Origin: Bradyrhizobium agreste
Lineage (GTDB): Bacteria > Pseudomonadota > Alphaproteobacteria > Rhizobiales > Xanthobacteraceae
DNA: 64,000 nucleotides
NCBI RefSeq assembly: GCF_016031625.1
Contig: NZ_JACCHP010000004.1
Span: forward strand, 124,001 to 188,000
Direction of reading: 5' to 3'
How positions within the stretch are numbered: the first letter of the stretch is position 1; each line of letters opens with the position of its first letter. The notes under the pieces are model-generated. The model was not told the origin of the DNA and searched no databases. It worked only from the letters and a program-made list of their open reading frames with translations. This document shows positions 1 to 11,117 of the stretch, one piece after another. The translations under genes and the position numbers were made by a program.

Positions 1-58
1 GAAGCAGTTGGTCCGCCAAGGATGCGGAGCAGGGAGAGCTCCGCGCGGAAGCGGATAG

Positions 59-466
59 TTAAGTCGACGCGTGCGCGGCCTGCCGGCGCACAGTGGTGTA
101 ACGGATCGCGCGGCCGCCGACCTCCTGTCGCACCAGTTCGAACTCCGCCTCTCGCGGCGGCCGGTTGACGAGGAAGGAGATCCGGACCGATTCCCAGCCA
201 TGACTGGAATCGAAGCCGCTGATCCGGATGTAGCGATCGCCATAGACCCTGCGGCATTCGGCGAGCTCCATCATCACGCCGGCAGCGTCCTGGAGGTCGA
301 ACATCGGCAGGCCCCACATCTCCCAATAGATGTTGCGGGGATGCGGATCCTCGGTGAACTCGATGTTCACCGCCCAGCCGTTGGCGAGACAGTACTGCAC
401 CTGGCGGGTGATCTGCTCGTCGGTCAGATCCGGCAGATACGAGAAGCAGCCCTGGGTGATCTTCAT
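59..466 (-). CDS. cbbS: RuBisCO small subunit
   Basis: Small subunit of ribulose-1,5-bisphosphate carboxylase/oxygenase; it caps the large-subunit octamer in the cytoplasmic enzyme that fixes CO2. The 135-residue product has the family opening (TQGCFSYLPDLTDEQI), the WEMWGLPMFD segment and the GYDSS-like stretch GFDSSHGWESVRISFLV near the C-terminus. It lies 11 nt downstream of cbbL with GAGGAGAT before the ATG, so it is the last cbb gene visible. In many proteobacteria the activase gene cbbX follows cbbS; if present here it would lie left of the window, because bases 1-58 hold no recognisable coding start. Confidence 0.97.
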   Translation of the reverse strand: MKITQGCFSYLPDLTDEQITRQVQYCLANGWAVNIEFTEDPHPRNIYWEMWGLPMFDLQDAAGVMMELAECRRVYGDRYIRISGFDSSHGWESVRISFLVNRPPREAEFELVRQEVGGRAIRYTTVRRQAAHAST

Positions 467-477
467 CTCAAATCTCC

Positions 478-3062
<2,585 letters not shown>

Positions 3063-3073
3063 GGGTCGTTCTC

Positions 3074-5092
3074 CTATTGGCTGTTGCGGGCGATCGCCCG
3101 GCGGGCGGCTGCCGCAATGCTTTGCGATGTGATGCCGAATTCGCGGTACAACACCGGGGCGGGAGCCGAGGCGCCGAAGCCGCGCATGCCGACGAACTCA
3201 CCGTCGGCGCCGATCCAGCGATGCCAGTCGCCGGCGACAGCGGCCTCGACACCGACACGCGGCGCGGTGCCGAGTACGGCGGCGCGGTAATCGTCCGGCT
3301 GCTCCTCGAACAGTGCGAAGCACGGTGCCGAGACCACGGCGGCACGAACGTGCTCGGTCGCGAGCAGGCGCGCGGCTTCCAGCGCGATCGAGACTTCCGA
3401 GCCGGTTGCGATGAGCGTCACGTCGCGGCCGCCATCCGGCGACACGACGAGATAGGCACCGTTCGCGACGCGGTTTCTGCCGCGCGCATCGCTGCGGAAT
3501 GTCGGCAAGGCCTGCCGCGACAGGCACAGCACTGAGGGGCGATGCTCCGCCGCGAGCGCGCAGTCCCAGGCCTCCAGCGTCTCCACGGCGTCGGCGGGAC
3601 GGAACACGAGCAGGTTCGGAATCACACGTAGCGCGGCGAGATGCTCGACCGGTTGATGTGTCGGTCCGTCCTCGCCGAGGCCGATGGAGTCGTGCGTCAT
3701 CACGTGGATGACGCGCAGCCGCATCAGGGCCGCAAGCCGGATCGCCGGCCGGCTGTAATCGGAGAACGCGAGGAACGTGCCGCCATAGGGGATGAAGCCG
3801 CCATGCAGCGCAAGGCCGTTCATCGCCGCAGCCATGCCGTGCTCGCGAATGCCGTAGTGGATGTAGTCGCCGGCGAACTTGCCACTTCTGACCGGCGCCT
3901 GCGCCTTGGCATGCGTCAGGTTCGAATGGGTGAGGTCCGCGGAGCCGCCGACCAGCCCGGGAATCGTCCCGGTGATGGCGTCGAGCACCTGTTGCGAGGC
4001 CTGCCGCGTCGCGAGCTTCGGCCGCTCACCGGCAAAGCGCTCACGCAATTTCGCCGCGGCCAGCGCATACGAAGCCGGCAGAGCCGCGGCCTTGCCCGCG
4101 ACGAACAGATCGCGTTGCTCTGGCGTCGCATCTTCGTAGCGATCGAGCCAGGCGAGGCGGTCGACCTGCCCGCGCTGCCCGATCATCCGCCACGCCTTGA
4201 GCACCGGGATCGGCACCACGAAGGGCTGATAGTCCCAGCCGAGATTCCGGCGCGCCGCCGCCGTCTGCTCGGTGCCGAGCGGCGCGCCATGCGCCTTCTC
4301 GGTGCCCTGCCTATCAGGCGCGCCATAGCCGATGATGGTGCGACAGGCGATTAGCGACGGCTTTGCGGTCTCCCGCTCCTCCGCTATCGCTTGCGCCACC
4401 GCCTCGGGATCATGCCCGTCGACGCGGCGCACCGACCAGCCGGAGGCAGCGCAACGTGCGAGCTGATCGTCCGACGTCGCGAGCGAGGTCGGACCATCGA
4501 TGGAGATGCCGTTGTCGTCGAACAGCACGATCAGCCGGCCGAGCCCGAGATGGCCGGCCAGCGAGATCGCCTCCTGGCTGATGCCTTCCATCAGGCAGCC
4601 ATCGCCCGCGATGACATAGGTGAAGTGATCGACGAGCCGGTCGCCATGCCGCGCGTTCGCCATCCGCTCGGCGAGCGCCATGCCGACCGCGGTCGCAATG
4701 CCCTGGCCGAGCGGTCCGGTCGTGGTTTCGACACCAGGCGTATGGCCATATTCGGGATGGCCCGGCGTCTTCGAGCCCCACTGCCTGAAGGCCTTGATGT
4801 CATCGAGGCTGACGTCGCCGCCGGTGAGATGCAGCAGCGCATAGAGCAGCATCGAACCGTGCCCCGCCGACAGCACGAAGCGGTCGCGGTCCGGCCAATT
4901 GGGATGCGCGGAGTCGAATTTCAGGAAACGCGAGAACAGCACGGTCGCGACGTCGGCCATACCCATGGGCAGGCCGGGATGGCCGGACTGCGCTGCTTCG
5001 ATGGCGTCGACTGCAAGGAAGCGGACGGCATTGGCGAGATCGTTGTGCGTGACCGCACTGAGGTCGGCTTCGGCATGGACGGAGATGTTCAT
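3074..5092 (-). CDS. cbbT: Transketolase
   Basis: Thiamine-diphosphate enzyme that moves two-carbon units between sugar phosphates in the regenerative part of the Calvin cycle. The 672 residues match full-length transketolases. The ThDP/Mg motif begins at [10 protein letters not shown] and ends near FDDNGIS; the N-terminal [11 protein letters not shown] and the central [14 protein letters not shown] segments are both family signatures. It lies 16 nt downstream of cbbP and 11 nt upstream of cbbA, in an unbroken operon. The start ATG ([12 protein letters not shown]) is preceded by AGGGAGAGACTCCG. Confidence 0.97.
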   Translation of the reverse strand: MNISVHAEADLSAVTHNDLANAVRFLAVDAIEAAQSGHPGLPMGMADVATVLFSRFLKFDSAHPNWPDRDRFVLSAGHGSMLLYALLHLTGGDVSLDDIKAFRQWGSKTPGHPEYGHTPGVETTTGPLGQGIATAVGMALAERMANARHGDRLVDHFTYVIAGDGCLMEGISQEAISLAGHLGLGRLIVLFDDNGISIDGPTSLATSDDQLARCAASGWSVRRVDGHDPEAVAQAIAEERETAKPSLIACRTIIGYGAPDRQGTEKAHGAPLGTEQTAAARRNLGWDYQPFVVPIPVLKAWRMIGQRGQVDRLAWLDRYEDATPEQRDLFVAGKAAALPASYALAAAKLRERFAGERPKLATRQASQQVLDAITGTIPGLVGGSADLTHSNLTHAKAQAPVRSGKFAGDYIHYGIREHGMAAAMNGLALHGGFIPYGGTFLAFSDYSRPAIRLAALMRLRVIHVMTHDSIGLGEDGPTHQPVEHLAALRVIPNLLVFRPADAVETLEAWDCALAAEHRPSVLCLSRQALPTFRSDARGRNRVANGAYLVVSPDGGRDVTLIATGSEVSIALEAARLLATEHVRAAVVSAPCFALFEEQPDDYRAAVLGTAPRVGVEAAVAGDWHRWIGADGEFVGMRGFGASAPAPVLYREFGITSQSIAAAARRAIARNSQ

Positions 5093-5108
5093 CGGAGTCT
5101 CTCCCTGT

Positions 5109-5984
5109 TCACTTCAGGCTGCGCTTGCGCTCGATCAGCTGCATGATCAGCGGGGTCAGGATCAGCTGCATCGCAAGGTCCAGCTTCGCGCCCGGGCACA
5201 CGATCGAATTGGCCCGCGACATCCAGCTCTGCGGCAGCATCGAGAGCAGATAGGGAAAGTCGATACCGCGCGGATTCTTGAAGCGGATCACCACCATCGA
5301 TTCGTCCGGCGTCGGAATCCAGCGCGCGATGAACGGATTGGAGGTGTCCACCGTCGGCACACGCTGGAAGTTGATGTCGGTCTCGGTGAATTGCGGGCAG
5401 ATGTAGTGGATGTAGTCGGGCATCCGCCGCAGGATGGTGTCGGTGACCGCCTCGGTCGAATAGCCGCGCGCGCTACGGTCGCGGTGCAGCTTCTGGATCC
5501 ATTCGAGATTGATGACGGGCACGACGCCGATCTTGAGATCGGCATAGCGCGCGACGTTCACCTTGTCGGTGACCACGGCGCCGTGCAGGCCCTCATAGAA
5601 CAACAGGTCGGAATTCTCCGGCAGCTGCTTCCAGTCGGTGAAGGTGCCTGGTGCCGCGCCATGCAGCGCCGATTCCTCGGCATCGTGGACATAGTGCCGC
5701 GTCACCGCGGTGCCGGTCTCGCCGTAGTCGCGGAACGCGCGCTCCAGCTCCTCGAACAGGTTGGTCTCGGGGCTGAAATGGCTGAAATGCCTGTTGCCGC
5801 GCTCGGCCTCCTTCGCCATCTGCGCACGCATCTCGGCGCGGTCATAGCGGTGGAAGGCGTCGCCCTCGATGTAGACGGCGTTGACCTTCTCGCGGAAAAA
5901 GATCTGCTCGAAGGTCTTCTTGACCGACGTGGTGCCGGCGCCGGAGGAACCGGTGATGGAGATGATCGGATGCTTCCTGGACAT
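5109..5984 (-). CDS. cbbP: Phosphoribulokinase
   Basis: Phosphorylates ribulose 5-phosphate with ATP to give the RuBisCO substrate. The 291-residue length is that of the proteobacterial octameric enzyme. A P-loop GSSGAGTTS lies at residues 12-20, and the substrate-binding region contains [10 protein letters not shown] and the FYEGLHGAV segment with the conserved acidic residue. It is placed between cbbF and cbbT with gaps of 12 and 16 nt. Together with RuBisCO it is one of the two enzymes unique to the Calvin cycle. Confidence 0.97.
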   Translation of the reverse strand: MSRKHPIISITGSSGAGTTSVKKTFEQIFFREKVNAVYIEGDAFHRYDRAEMRAQMAKEAERGNRHFSHFSPETNLFEELERAFRDYGETGTAVTRHYVHDAEESALHGAAPGTFTDWKQLPENSDLLFYEGLHGAVVTDKVNVARYADLKIGVVPVINLEWIQKLHRDRSARGYSTEAVTDTILRRMPDYIHYICPQFTETDINFQRVPTVDTSNPFIARWIPTPDESMVVIRFKNPRGIDFPYLLSMLPQSWMSRANSIVCPGAKLDLAMQLILTPLIMQLIERKRSLK

Positions 5985-5996
5985 GGGACGCCTCGC

Positions 5997-7034
5997 TCAG
6001 AGCCGGAAGAATCCGCGCCGCGCGAACAGCGGCGCCGAGACGCTGGCGACCAGCAGCGGATCGCAATGCAGCTCCTCGGCGCGCCGCACCTCGTTGCTCG
6101 AGCCCATGATCAGCGGCACGCGCTGGTGCAGGCTCTGCGCTGACAGCTCGAGGACGCGCTCGCGCCCGGTCGAGGCCGAGCCGCCGGCCTGCTCGATGAT
6201 CATCGCCATCGGGTGTGCCTCGTAGACGAGGCGCAGGCGGCCGTCGCCGTAGCCGGGCCGCGCATCGGATGGATAGAGGAACACGCCGCCGCGGGTGAGG
6301 ATGCGATAGGCCTCCGCGACCAGCGAGCCGATCCAGCGCATGTTGAAATCGTGGTTGGCCGGCCCTTCGACGCCGGCGAGGCACTCGTCGATGAAGGCGC
6401 GCACCGGCGGGTCCCAGTGCCGGCGGTTCGACGCGTTGATCGCGAACTCCTCGCAGGTCTCGGAGATCTGCACGGCGCTGCGCGCGAGGCGGAAGCAGCC
6501 CGCCTTGCGATCGAGCGTGAAGATGTCGACGCCGTCGCCGAGCGTCAGCACCAGCGAGGTCTGCGGGCCGTAGGTGACGAAGCCCGCCGCGAGCTGCGCC
6601 GAGCCGCGCTGCTGAAAGGCGAGCGAGAGATCATCGGGGGCCGGCAGGATCGAGAAGATGGTGCCGACGGTCATGTTGATGTCGATGTTGGAGGAGCCGT
6701 CGAGCGGATCGATCGCGATGCAGATGCGCCCGTGACGGTCGACGATCTGGGCCTCGCGCATCTCCTCCGACGCCAGCGCGGCGATCGGCAGCCGGCCGAG
6801 GCAGCGGCGCAGGATGGCGTCGGCGTGGACGTCGAGGTCGCGTTGGAGGTCGCCGTCGCTGTTGCGCCCGGTGGTCAGGCCCGAGGCGTCGGCGAGATCG
6901 CCGCTGGCGATGAGACCGGCAATCTCGATGGCCGCGGTCGCGATGGCGTCGACCGCGGCTGCCACGGCCAGCGCATGCGGCGCGGTCTCTGTATACCGTT
7001 GAAGGTGGTCGTCCAGCCTGAGTTGCCCGATCAT
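5997..7034 (-). CDS. cbbF: Fructose-1,6/sedoheptulose-1,7-bisphosphatase, class I
   Basis: Removes the 1-phosphate from fructose and sedoheptulose bisphosphates, driving regeneration of RuBP. The metal-binding motif [10 protein letters not shown] is clear, preceded by a SEEM(R) acidic segment; further on are SNRRHWDPP and the [12 protein letters not shown] stretch of class I enzymes. It is the first gene of the cbb operon. I chose the start [14 protein letters not shown] at 7034 as the conserved N-terminus. In-frame ATGs at 7064 (with GGGGAGGG just upstream) and 7106 would add 10 or 24 residues, so the exact start is uncertain. Confidence 0.94.
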   Translation of the reverse strand: MIGQLRLDDHLQRYTETAPHALAVAAAVDAIATAAIEIAGLIASGDLADASGLTTGRNSDGDLQRDLDVHADAILRRCLGRLPIAALASEEMREAQIVDRHGRICIAIDPLDGSSNIDINMTVGTIFSILPAPDDLSLAFQQRGSAQLAAGFVTYGPQTSLVLTLGDGVDIFTLDRKAGCFRLARSAVQISETCEEFAINASNRRHWDPPVRAFIDECLAGVEGPANHDFNMRWIGSLVAEAYRILTRGGVFLYPSDARPGYGDGRLRLVYEAHPMAMIIEQAGGSASTGRERVLELSAQSLHQRVPLIMGSSNEVRRAEELHCDPLLVASVSAPLFARRGFFRL

Positions 7035-7131
7035 CTGCGTCCATCCCCTTTGCCGGTGCCGCATCCATTCCCTCCCCGGTGGAGGCAGGTCGGTCAGTGC
7101 CGGCATCAGGAGATTGACAGGGGCTGCCTAA

Positions 7132-7175
7132 TAAGGAAAATTTCTATTCATAATGGCTCTCAAAGAATTTTCTTA
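7132..7175. promoter_or_regulatory. AT-rich imperfect inverted repeat between cbbF and cbbR
   Basis: Two 14-base arms, TAAGGAAAATTTCT (7132-7145) and AAAGAATTTTCTTA (7162-7175), are complementary at 11 of 14 positions and flank the annotated cbbR start codon. LysR-type regulators such as CbbR usually bind dyads in the divergent promoter, so this is a candidate CbbR operator for both the cbb operon and cbbR itself. No clear sigma-70 boxes were assigned. Confidence 0.4.
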
Positions 7176-8130
7176 TAATGGCGCCGGCCATGCAGCGGCC
7201 CAGCTCCGGCATCTGACGATCCGGCAGCTGCGCTCGCTCGCGGCGCTCTCGGCCAAGGGCAGCGTGACGGCGGCCTCCAGCCATCTCGGGCTGACCCAGC
7301 CGGCCGTGACCCAGCAGCTGCGGCAGTTGCAGGACCTCGCCGGCCTGCCCCTGGTGCAGCGGACCGGCGAGGGCATGCTGCTGACCGAAGCCGGAAAGGA
7401 GGTGCTGGCGCTGGCCGAACGGGTCGAGGCCGCGATCACGGATTGCCAGGGGGCACTCGACCTGCTTGCGGGGCGGACCGGCGGCACGGTGCATCTCGGC
7501 GCGGTCTCGACCGCGAAATATTTCGTCCCGCATGCGATCGCGGCGTTCTCCAAGCGCTACCCCAAGATCGAGATCAAGCTGACCATCGGCAATCGCGAGG
7601 AGATCCGCGAGGCCATGCACGGCTACGATCTCGACTTCGCGGTGATGGGTCGGCCGCCGGCCGACGTCACCGTCGACGTCCGCCAGCTCGGACGCAACCC
7701 GCACATCATCGTCGCGCGCAAGGGACATTGGCTTGAGAAGGATTCCGGCCTCAACCTGACCGACCTCGTGCACGAGACCTTCCTCACCCGCGAGCCCGGC
7801 TCGGGCACGCGGACGTTGATGGAGGGCATGTTCCAGAAATCGGATCTCGAGCCGATCATCGGCATGGAGATGAGCAGCAACGAGACCATCAAGCAGGCGG
7901 TCATCGCCGGCCTCGGCATCGCCTTCATCTCGGCCCACACCGTGGCGCATGAGCTCGCCGAGGGCCGGCTTGTCGTGCTCGACGTCGCGGGCCTGCCGAT
8001 CGTACGGCAATGGTACGTGATCCGCCGCAGCGACAAGGTGCTGCTGCCGCCCGCGCAGGCGATGTTCGATTTTCTCGGCTCGGAAGGCTCGAATTATCTG
8101 CCCGACGTGCCCGAGCTCGGCGGGCGATAG
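7153..8130 (+). CDS. cbbR: LysR-type transcriptional activator of the cbb operon
   Basis: DNA-binding regulator, expected to activate the divergent cbb operon in response to a metabolite signal. The 325-residue protein has a winged helix-turn-helix at about residues 20-80 (RQLRSLAALSAKGSVTAASS, then HLGLTQPAVTQQLRQL). It is followed by the LysR substrate domain, with a TAKYFVPHAIAAFSKRYP segment typical of CbbR. It starts about 120 nt from cbbF on the opposite strand. The first 19 residues are unusual for CbbR and are AT-rich, and the ribosome site is weak (AAGGA 13-15 nt upstream), so the start could be wrong; no better in-frame ATG was seen. Confidence 0.93.
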   Translation: MALKEFSYNGAGHAAAQLRHLTIRQLRSLAALSAKGSVTAASSHLGLTQPAVTQQLRQLQDLAGLPLVQRTGEGMLLTEAGKEVLALAERVEAAITDCQGALDLLAGRTGGTVHLGAVSTAKYFVPHAIAAFSKRYPKIEIKLTIGNREEIREAMHGYDLDFAVMGRPPADVTVDVRQLGRNPHIIVARKGHWLEKDSGLNLTDLVHETFLTREPGSGTRTLMEGMFQKSDLEPIIGMEMSSNETIKQAVIAGLGIAFISAHTVAHELAEGRLVVLDVAGLPIVRQWYVIRRSDKVLLPPAQAMFDFLGSEGSNYLPDVPELGGR

Positions 8131-8141
8131 AAGGCCCTCGC

Positions 8142-8234
8142 TCAGCTCATCAGCTTCATGGCGATGGTCGCCGCCAGCACCACGATGATCTGGAGCAGGC
8201 GCTCCGTCGTGAAGATGCGGTTGAAGGTGGTCAT
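8142..8234 (-). CDS. Small single-pass membrane protein (30 aa), unknown
   Basis: A 30-residue ORF, MTTFNRIFTTERLLQIIVVL and a further ten residues ending AMKLMS, with one hydrophobic segment at about residues 13-27. GGGG lies 7 nt upstream of the ATG. The same frame continues upstream to 8351, but that part is low-complexity Arg/Ser sequence. It is convergent with cbbR, with only 11 nt between them. I do not recognise a function; the hydrophobic profile and start context are the only support. Confidence 0.35.
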   Translation of the reverse strand: MTTFNRIFTTERLLQIIVVLAATIAMKLMS

Positions 8235-8372
8235 CGCGTGCCCCGGCCGACGTGAAGAATGTCTCGATCGGCCCGTTGCTAGCACAGAAGGGCGCGGACG
8301 CAACTCCGTAATCGGCCCGTGGGTGATCGCGCCTGCGGCAGGCCGGTTCACGGCCGCGCAGACGGTTAACGG

Positions 8373-8570
8373 TCAGGCCGCGAGCGGGGCGGCGTGGTCC
8401 GCGCGCGAGGCGAAATAGGCTTCCAGCTCCGACAGTGCCCGCGCTTCCCACTCCCTCGCCTGCTCCAGCAGCGACCAGCTCTGGCCCGGGCGGAACGCTG
8501 CAGTCTGGCGATAGAGCGATGCGATGCCGCGGTAGCGGCGCACGTTCTCCAGGATGGCGTGACCGTTCAT
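8373..8570 (-). CDS. Small conserved hypothetical protein (65 aa)
   Basis: The product starts MNGHAILENVRRYRGIASLYRQ and continues through a helical, Glu/Ala-rich segment (EQAREWEARALSELEAYF). It resembles a small soluble protein type that I associate with Bradyrhizobium genomes; no function is known to me. GAGGGAG lies 9 nt before the ATG at 8570, which is why I prefer it to the upstream in-frame ATG at 8615. It stands alone between the 30-aa membrane ORF and the DUF4118-like gene. Confidence 0.6.
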   Translation of the reverse strand: MNGHAILENVRRYRGIASLYRQTAAFRPGQSWSLLEQAREWEARALSELEAYFASRADHAAPLAA

Positions 8571-8699
8571 GTGCGAAAACTCCCTCGTCATTCCCGCGGG
8601 AGAAACTGCGGCCAAATCTTTTTCGAAAAGTTAGCGGCGCGCGGCAAGTTCGCGGATGGTTGCCGGACTGTTGCGCGGGCGCAACGCGCGCAGCGCGAT

Positions 8700-9119
8700 C
8701 TATTGCGGATTCGTTGCCGCGCTCTCGCCCGAAGGCTTCAGCCCGCCGTTTCTGACCATCGTCACCGTCGCGCGGCAGAGATCGGCAAGGCCGATCAGGA
8801 GGACGGCGAGAAGACAGAACAGGTTGATGGAATCGGCATGCGCGCTGGTCAGCGCATTGAACTCGAAGAACGGTGGGATGAACGCCCACCACACCAGCGG
8901 CACGGTGAGCAGCGCGGCGAACGCCGCCGCCGGTGCGCCCGTCATCAGCGCAAGCCCGAACAGGCCGGGCAGGAAGGCTGCGAAATAAAGCTTTGCGCCG
9001 AGCAGGACGCAGAGGCCCTGAATTACGGCCGACACCGCGACGACGGCGAGCCCGAGCAGAAACGCCTGCCACGACCACGGCCCTAGCCGCGGCACCCCAA
9101 ACAGCCCCGCACGTTTCAT
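8700..9119 (-). CDS. DUF4118-like four-helix membrane protein
   Basis: A 139-residue integral membrane protein with about four hydrophobic segments (near residues 15-40, 45-60, 63-82 and 98-112). The pattern resembles the DUF4118 sensory module found at the N-terminus of KdpD and related histidine kinases, including a short polar loop (FFEFNALTSAHADSIN). No kinase domain follows, so it is a stand-alone module or an unrelated small membrane protein. The function is unknown. It is monocistronic as far as can be seen. Confidence 0.55.
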   Translation of the reverse strand: MKRAGLFGVPRLGPWSWQAFLLGLAVVAVSAVIQGLCVLLGAKLYFAAFLPGLFGLALMTGAPAAAFAALLTVPLVWWAFIPPFFEFNALTSAHADSINLFCLLAVLLIGLADLCRATVTMVRNGGLKPSGESAATNPQ

Positions 9120-9330
9120 CAGCCTCCCCCCGCCGCCCGTTAACCCGGTGCGTTTGCGACGAAAGTACTACAACCGCAACCAGTCCGCGAGATCGAAATT
9201 GCGGTGCTACGCGATTGGTAAACGAACGGCATCGCCGCGCGCCCTGAACGCCGGTATGCTCATGCCGCGATGCCACCGCCGCGCTACACGCCGGGGCACG
9301 ATCGAGAGTTTGGCTCCCGCCCTCTCCGCC
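9120..9330. other. Intergenic stretch without recognisable gene
   Basis: About 210 bases upstream of the DUF4118-like gene. Translations in all frames are low-complexity and match no family I know. It presumably holds the promoter of the leftward gene; no convincing boxes were identified. Confidence 0.4.
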
Positions 9331-10022
9331 CGTCATTGCAAGGAGCTCGCGATAAAATTGCGTAGCAATTTGCGTAGATGCGATGAGGCAATCCAGAATC
9401 CGCCGCGGAAAGACTCTGGATCGCTTCCGTCTTCGCCAAAGGCTTCGGCGGACAAGTCGCTGCGCTCGCATCTCGCCTGCAGACATGCCTTCGCATCCTC
9501 GCGGCGCAATTCGCCCGAGCTTTGCTTGGTCTCGCCGCCCTCTTGAGCCAAGGGGGCACAGGGAAGGCCGGGTGCCGGCGGCACCCGCGGTCCGCTGCGC
9601 AAAGGTGCACGCAGGAAGAACCGCACAGCAGCATACAGGTGAAGCCCAACACACGGCCTTCCCTGCGCGATGGTCGGACGGCTTATGCCGCGCTCTCCCG
9701 GGAGCCGAGTTCGTTCTGGCCTCCCTCACTCTCACGAAAGTCGCCGGCACCGCGCCGGTTGACGCGAGAAGCCGCATTCGCCAGAGCTTGACCGTAGCAA
9801 CGACGGCCAGGACCACACGGTTTTGCCGTACGCGCGGCTCGTTGGCGCCGCAGGGTTCGACGGCGTGGTGCACGTTGCCATCGAAATGCCGGCGCGACGA
9901 ACCGGACAGCGCCGCTCGTCCGTACGAAGCCTTCGGGCTCACGGAGAGCAATCCGCCCCGCCCTCAGGCTCTCGTACACGACGCTGCCGCGTCCACCGCA
10001 AGCCCGGCTCGCGACAATGACG
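9331..10022. repeat. Composite Bradyrhizobium-type interspersed repeat, about 690 bp
   Basis: The block begins CGTCATTGCAAGGAG and ends in the inverse, CGACAATGACG, giving short inverted termini. The first 100 bases contain the familiar Rhizobiales pattern GAGGCAATCCAGAATC and its inverse GACTCTGGATCGCTTCC. Long overlapping frames on both strands (Cys/Arg/Ser-rich) are repeat-derived shadows, not genes. I recognise this as a dispersed non-coding repeat from its wording; copy number elsewhere in the genome cannot be seen here. Confidence 0.6.
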
Positions 10023-10165
10023 ACCGCATGATCGCCCCTCGAGAATGAGCCGGGATAAGCGACACATACGATATTTCCGAATTTCGGTAAAGCGGAATAT
10101 TTTCCCGTGAGCTGGTTGACAATCCGCGAAACACCGCCGGTCCGGCAGTTGCCGGCTCCAGCCGC

Positions 10166-10570
10166 TCAGTATGGTGCGTAACGATAGCCCGGATCGTAAT
10201 AATAGGGACCGCCGCCGTAGTAGCCGGGACCGCCGTAGTAAGGACGCGGGCCATAGCCATAGTAATAGCGGTTTTCATAATATTCCTGGCGGCGGCTTTC
10301 GGCGATCGCGCCTCCGATCAGACCTGCCGCCAGGCCCATGAAGGCGAGACCTGCGGCATTCGGCCCGCGTCGATAGTAATGGCGACGCCGGTGTGCGCTG
10401 AAATCGGTGACGTCGGAGGCAGCCTCGCCGACAACGGCCGCCTTGGCGGCCGGTGTCCCGGCCGACGCCGCTGCGGAGGGGGATGCGGAAGCCGCAATCA
10501 GGGCGAGGCTTGCAAGCGCGACCACGATCGTGTTGCGGCCGGCTGCTGAAATCAAGGGTCCAATACTCAT
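10166..10570 (-). CDS. Secreted Gly/Tyr/Pro-rich protein, unknown
   Basis: The product of about 134 residues begins MSIGPLISAAGRN and has a signal-like hydrophobic segment (ALASLALIAASASPSAAA) with a probable cleavage after the Ala run. A second hydrophobic glycine-zipper-like stretch (GLAFMGLAAGLIGGAIAES) follows, and the tail is built of Tyr-Gly-Pro repeats (about residues 98-134). Such tails occur in small cell-envelope proteins of Rhizobiales. GAGAGGA lies 9 nt upstream of the chosen ATG; the frame extends to 10648 without a better start. No partner genes are nearby. Confidence 0.7.
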   Translation of the reverse strand: MSIGPLISAAGRNTIVVALASLALIAASASPSAAASAGTPAAKAAVVGEAASDVTDFSAHRRRHYYRRGPNAAGLAFMGLAAGLIGGAIAESRRQEYYENRYYYGYGPRPYYGGPGYYGGGPYYYDPGYRYAPY

Positions 10571-10763
10571 TCTTGAATTCCTCTCTTCTCGCCCCAAAGA
10601 GACGTAAGCAAGCGATCTATAATCCGCAAACCACTGAAATGGTTTCATGATCGCGGCGATCTGCCACGCTTTGAACGATTGTAAACCGAACGATCAGATC
10701 CAACTTGAACCATCCAACCTGAGCGGATAATGAACAGCCGCGCCGTTTTTCGGTCGCCGTAAG

Positions 10764-10779
10764 CGTTTCACGTGAACCA
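10764..10779. other. parS-like palindrome
   Basis: CGTTTCACGTGAACCA matches the 16-base bacterial ParB site TGTTTCACGTGAAACA at 14 positions and is centred on CACGTG. It lies in the intergenic space before the DUF2798 gene. A single near-match could be chance or an E-box-like regulatory palindrome. Confidence 0.3.
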
Positions 10780-10859
10780 ACGCATCAACCGACGCCGTCG
10801 GGATCGATGCCATTTTCGGGTTCAACGTGATCGACGCGTCCTTTTCCAAGAGAAACCAG

Positions 10860-11111
10860 ATGATTGTGGTTCGCAAACTGCCGGCGCGCTATGCGCCGAT
10901 CGTAATGCCATTCGTGTTGTCCATCCTCATGACGGCGGTGGTGTCGGTCATTTCGACGCTGCGGAGCCTGGGGGCAACGCCGGCGTTCCTGGCGACCTGG
11001 CCGGGTGCCTGGGGGCTGTCCTGGCTCGTCGCCTTCCCGACCCTGCTCGTGGTGCTGCCGCTGGTCCGCCGGATCGTGGCTTGGCTCGTCGCAGCGCCAC
11101 CCGGCCGCTAG
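10860..11111 (+). CDS. DUF2798 family membrane protein
   Basis: An 83-residue protein with two hydrophobic segments (VMPFVLSILMTAVVSVIST and LSWLVAFPTLLVVLPLVRRI). The opening RKLPARYAPIVMPF is the characteristic start of DUF2798 proteins, whose role is not known. I start at ATG 10860 after CCAAGAGAAA rather than at a GTG at 10827 with no ribosome site. It is convergent with the ClC-type gene, with 6 nt between stop codons. Confidence 0.8.
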   Translation: MIVVRKLPARYAPIVMPFVLSILMTAVVSVISTLRSLGATPAFLATWPGAWGLSWLVAFPTLLVVLPLVRRIVAWLVAAPPGR

Positions 11112-11117
11112 CCGCGC

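Noticed and set aside
8700..9119. KdpD sensor kinase fragment
   Set aside because: Only the membrane module is present; no kinase remnant or frameshift follows, so it is treated as a small stand-alone protein.
9333..9652. Overlapping Cys/Arg-rich frames in the 9.3-9.9 kb repeat as genes
   Set aside because: They occur on both strands within a recognised dispersed repeat and have no ribosome sites.
7144..9951. 935-residue frame opposite cbbR and its neighbours
   Set aside because: Antisense shadow of cbbR and of a GC-rich repeat; no family resemblance.
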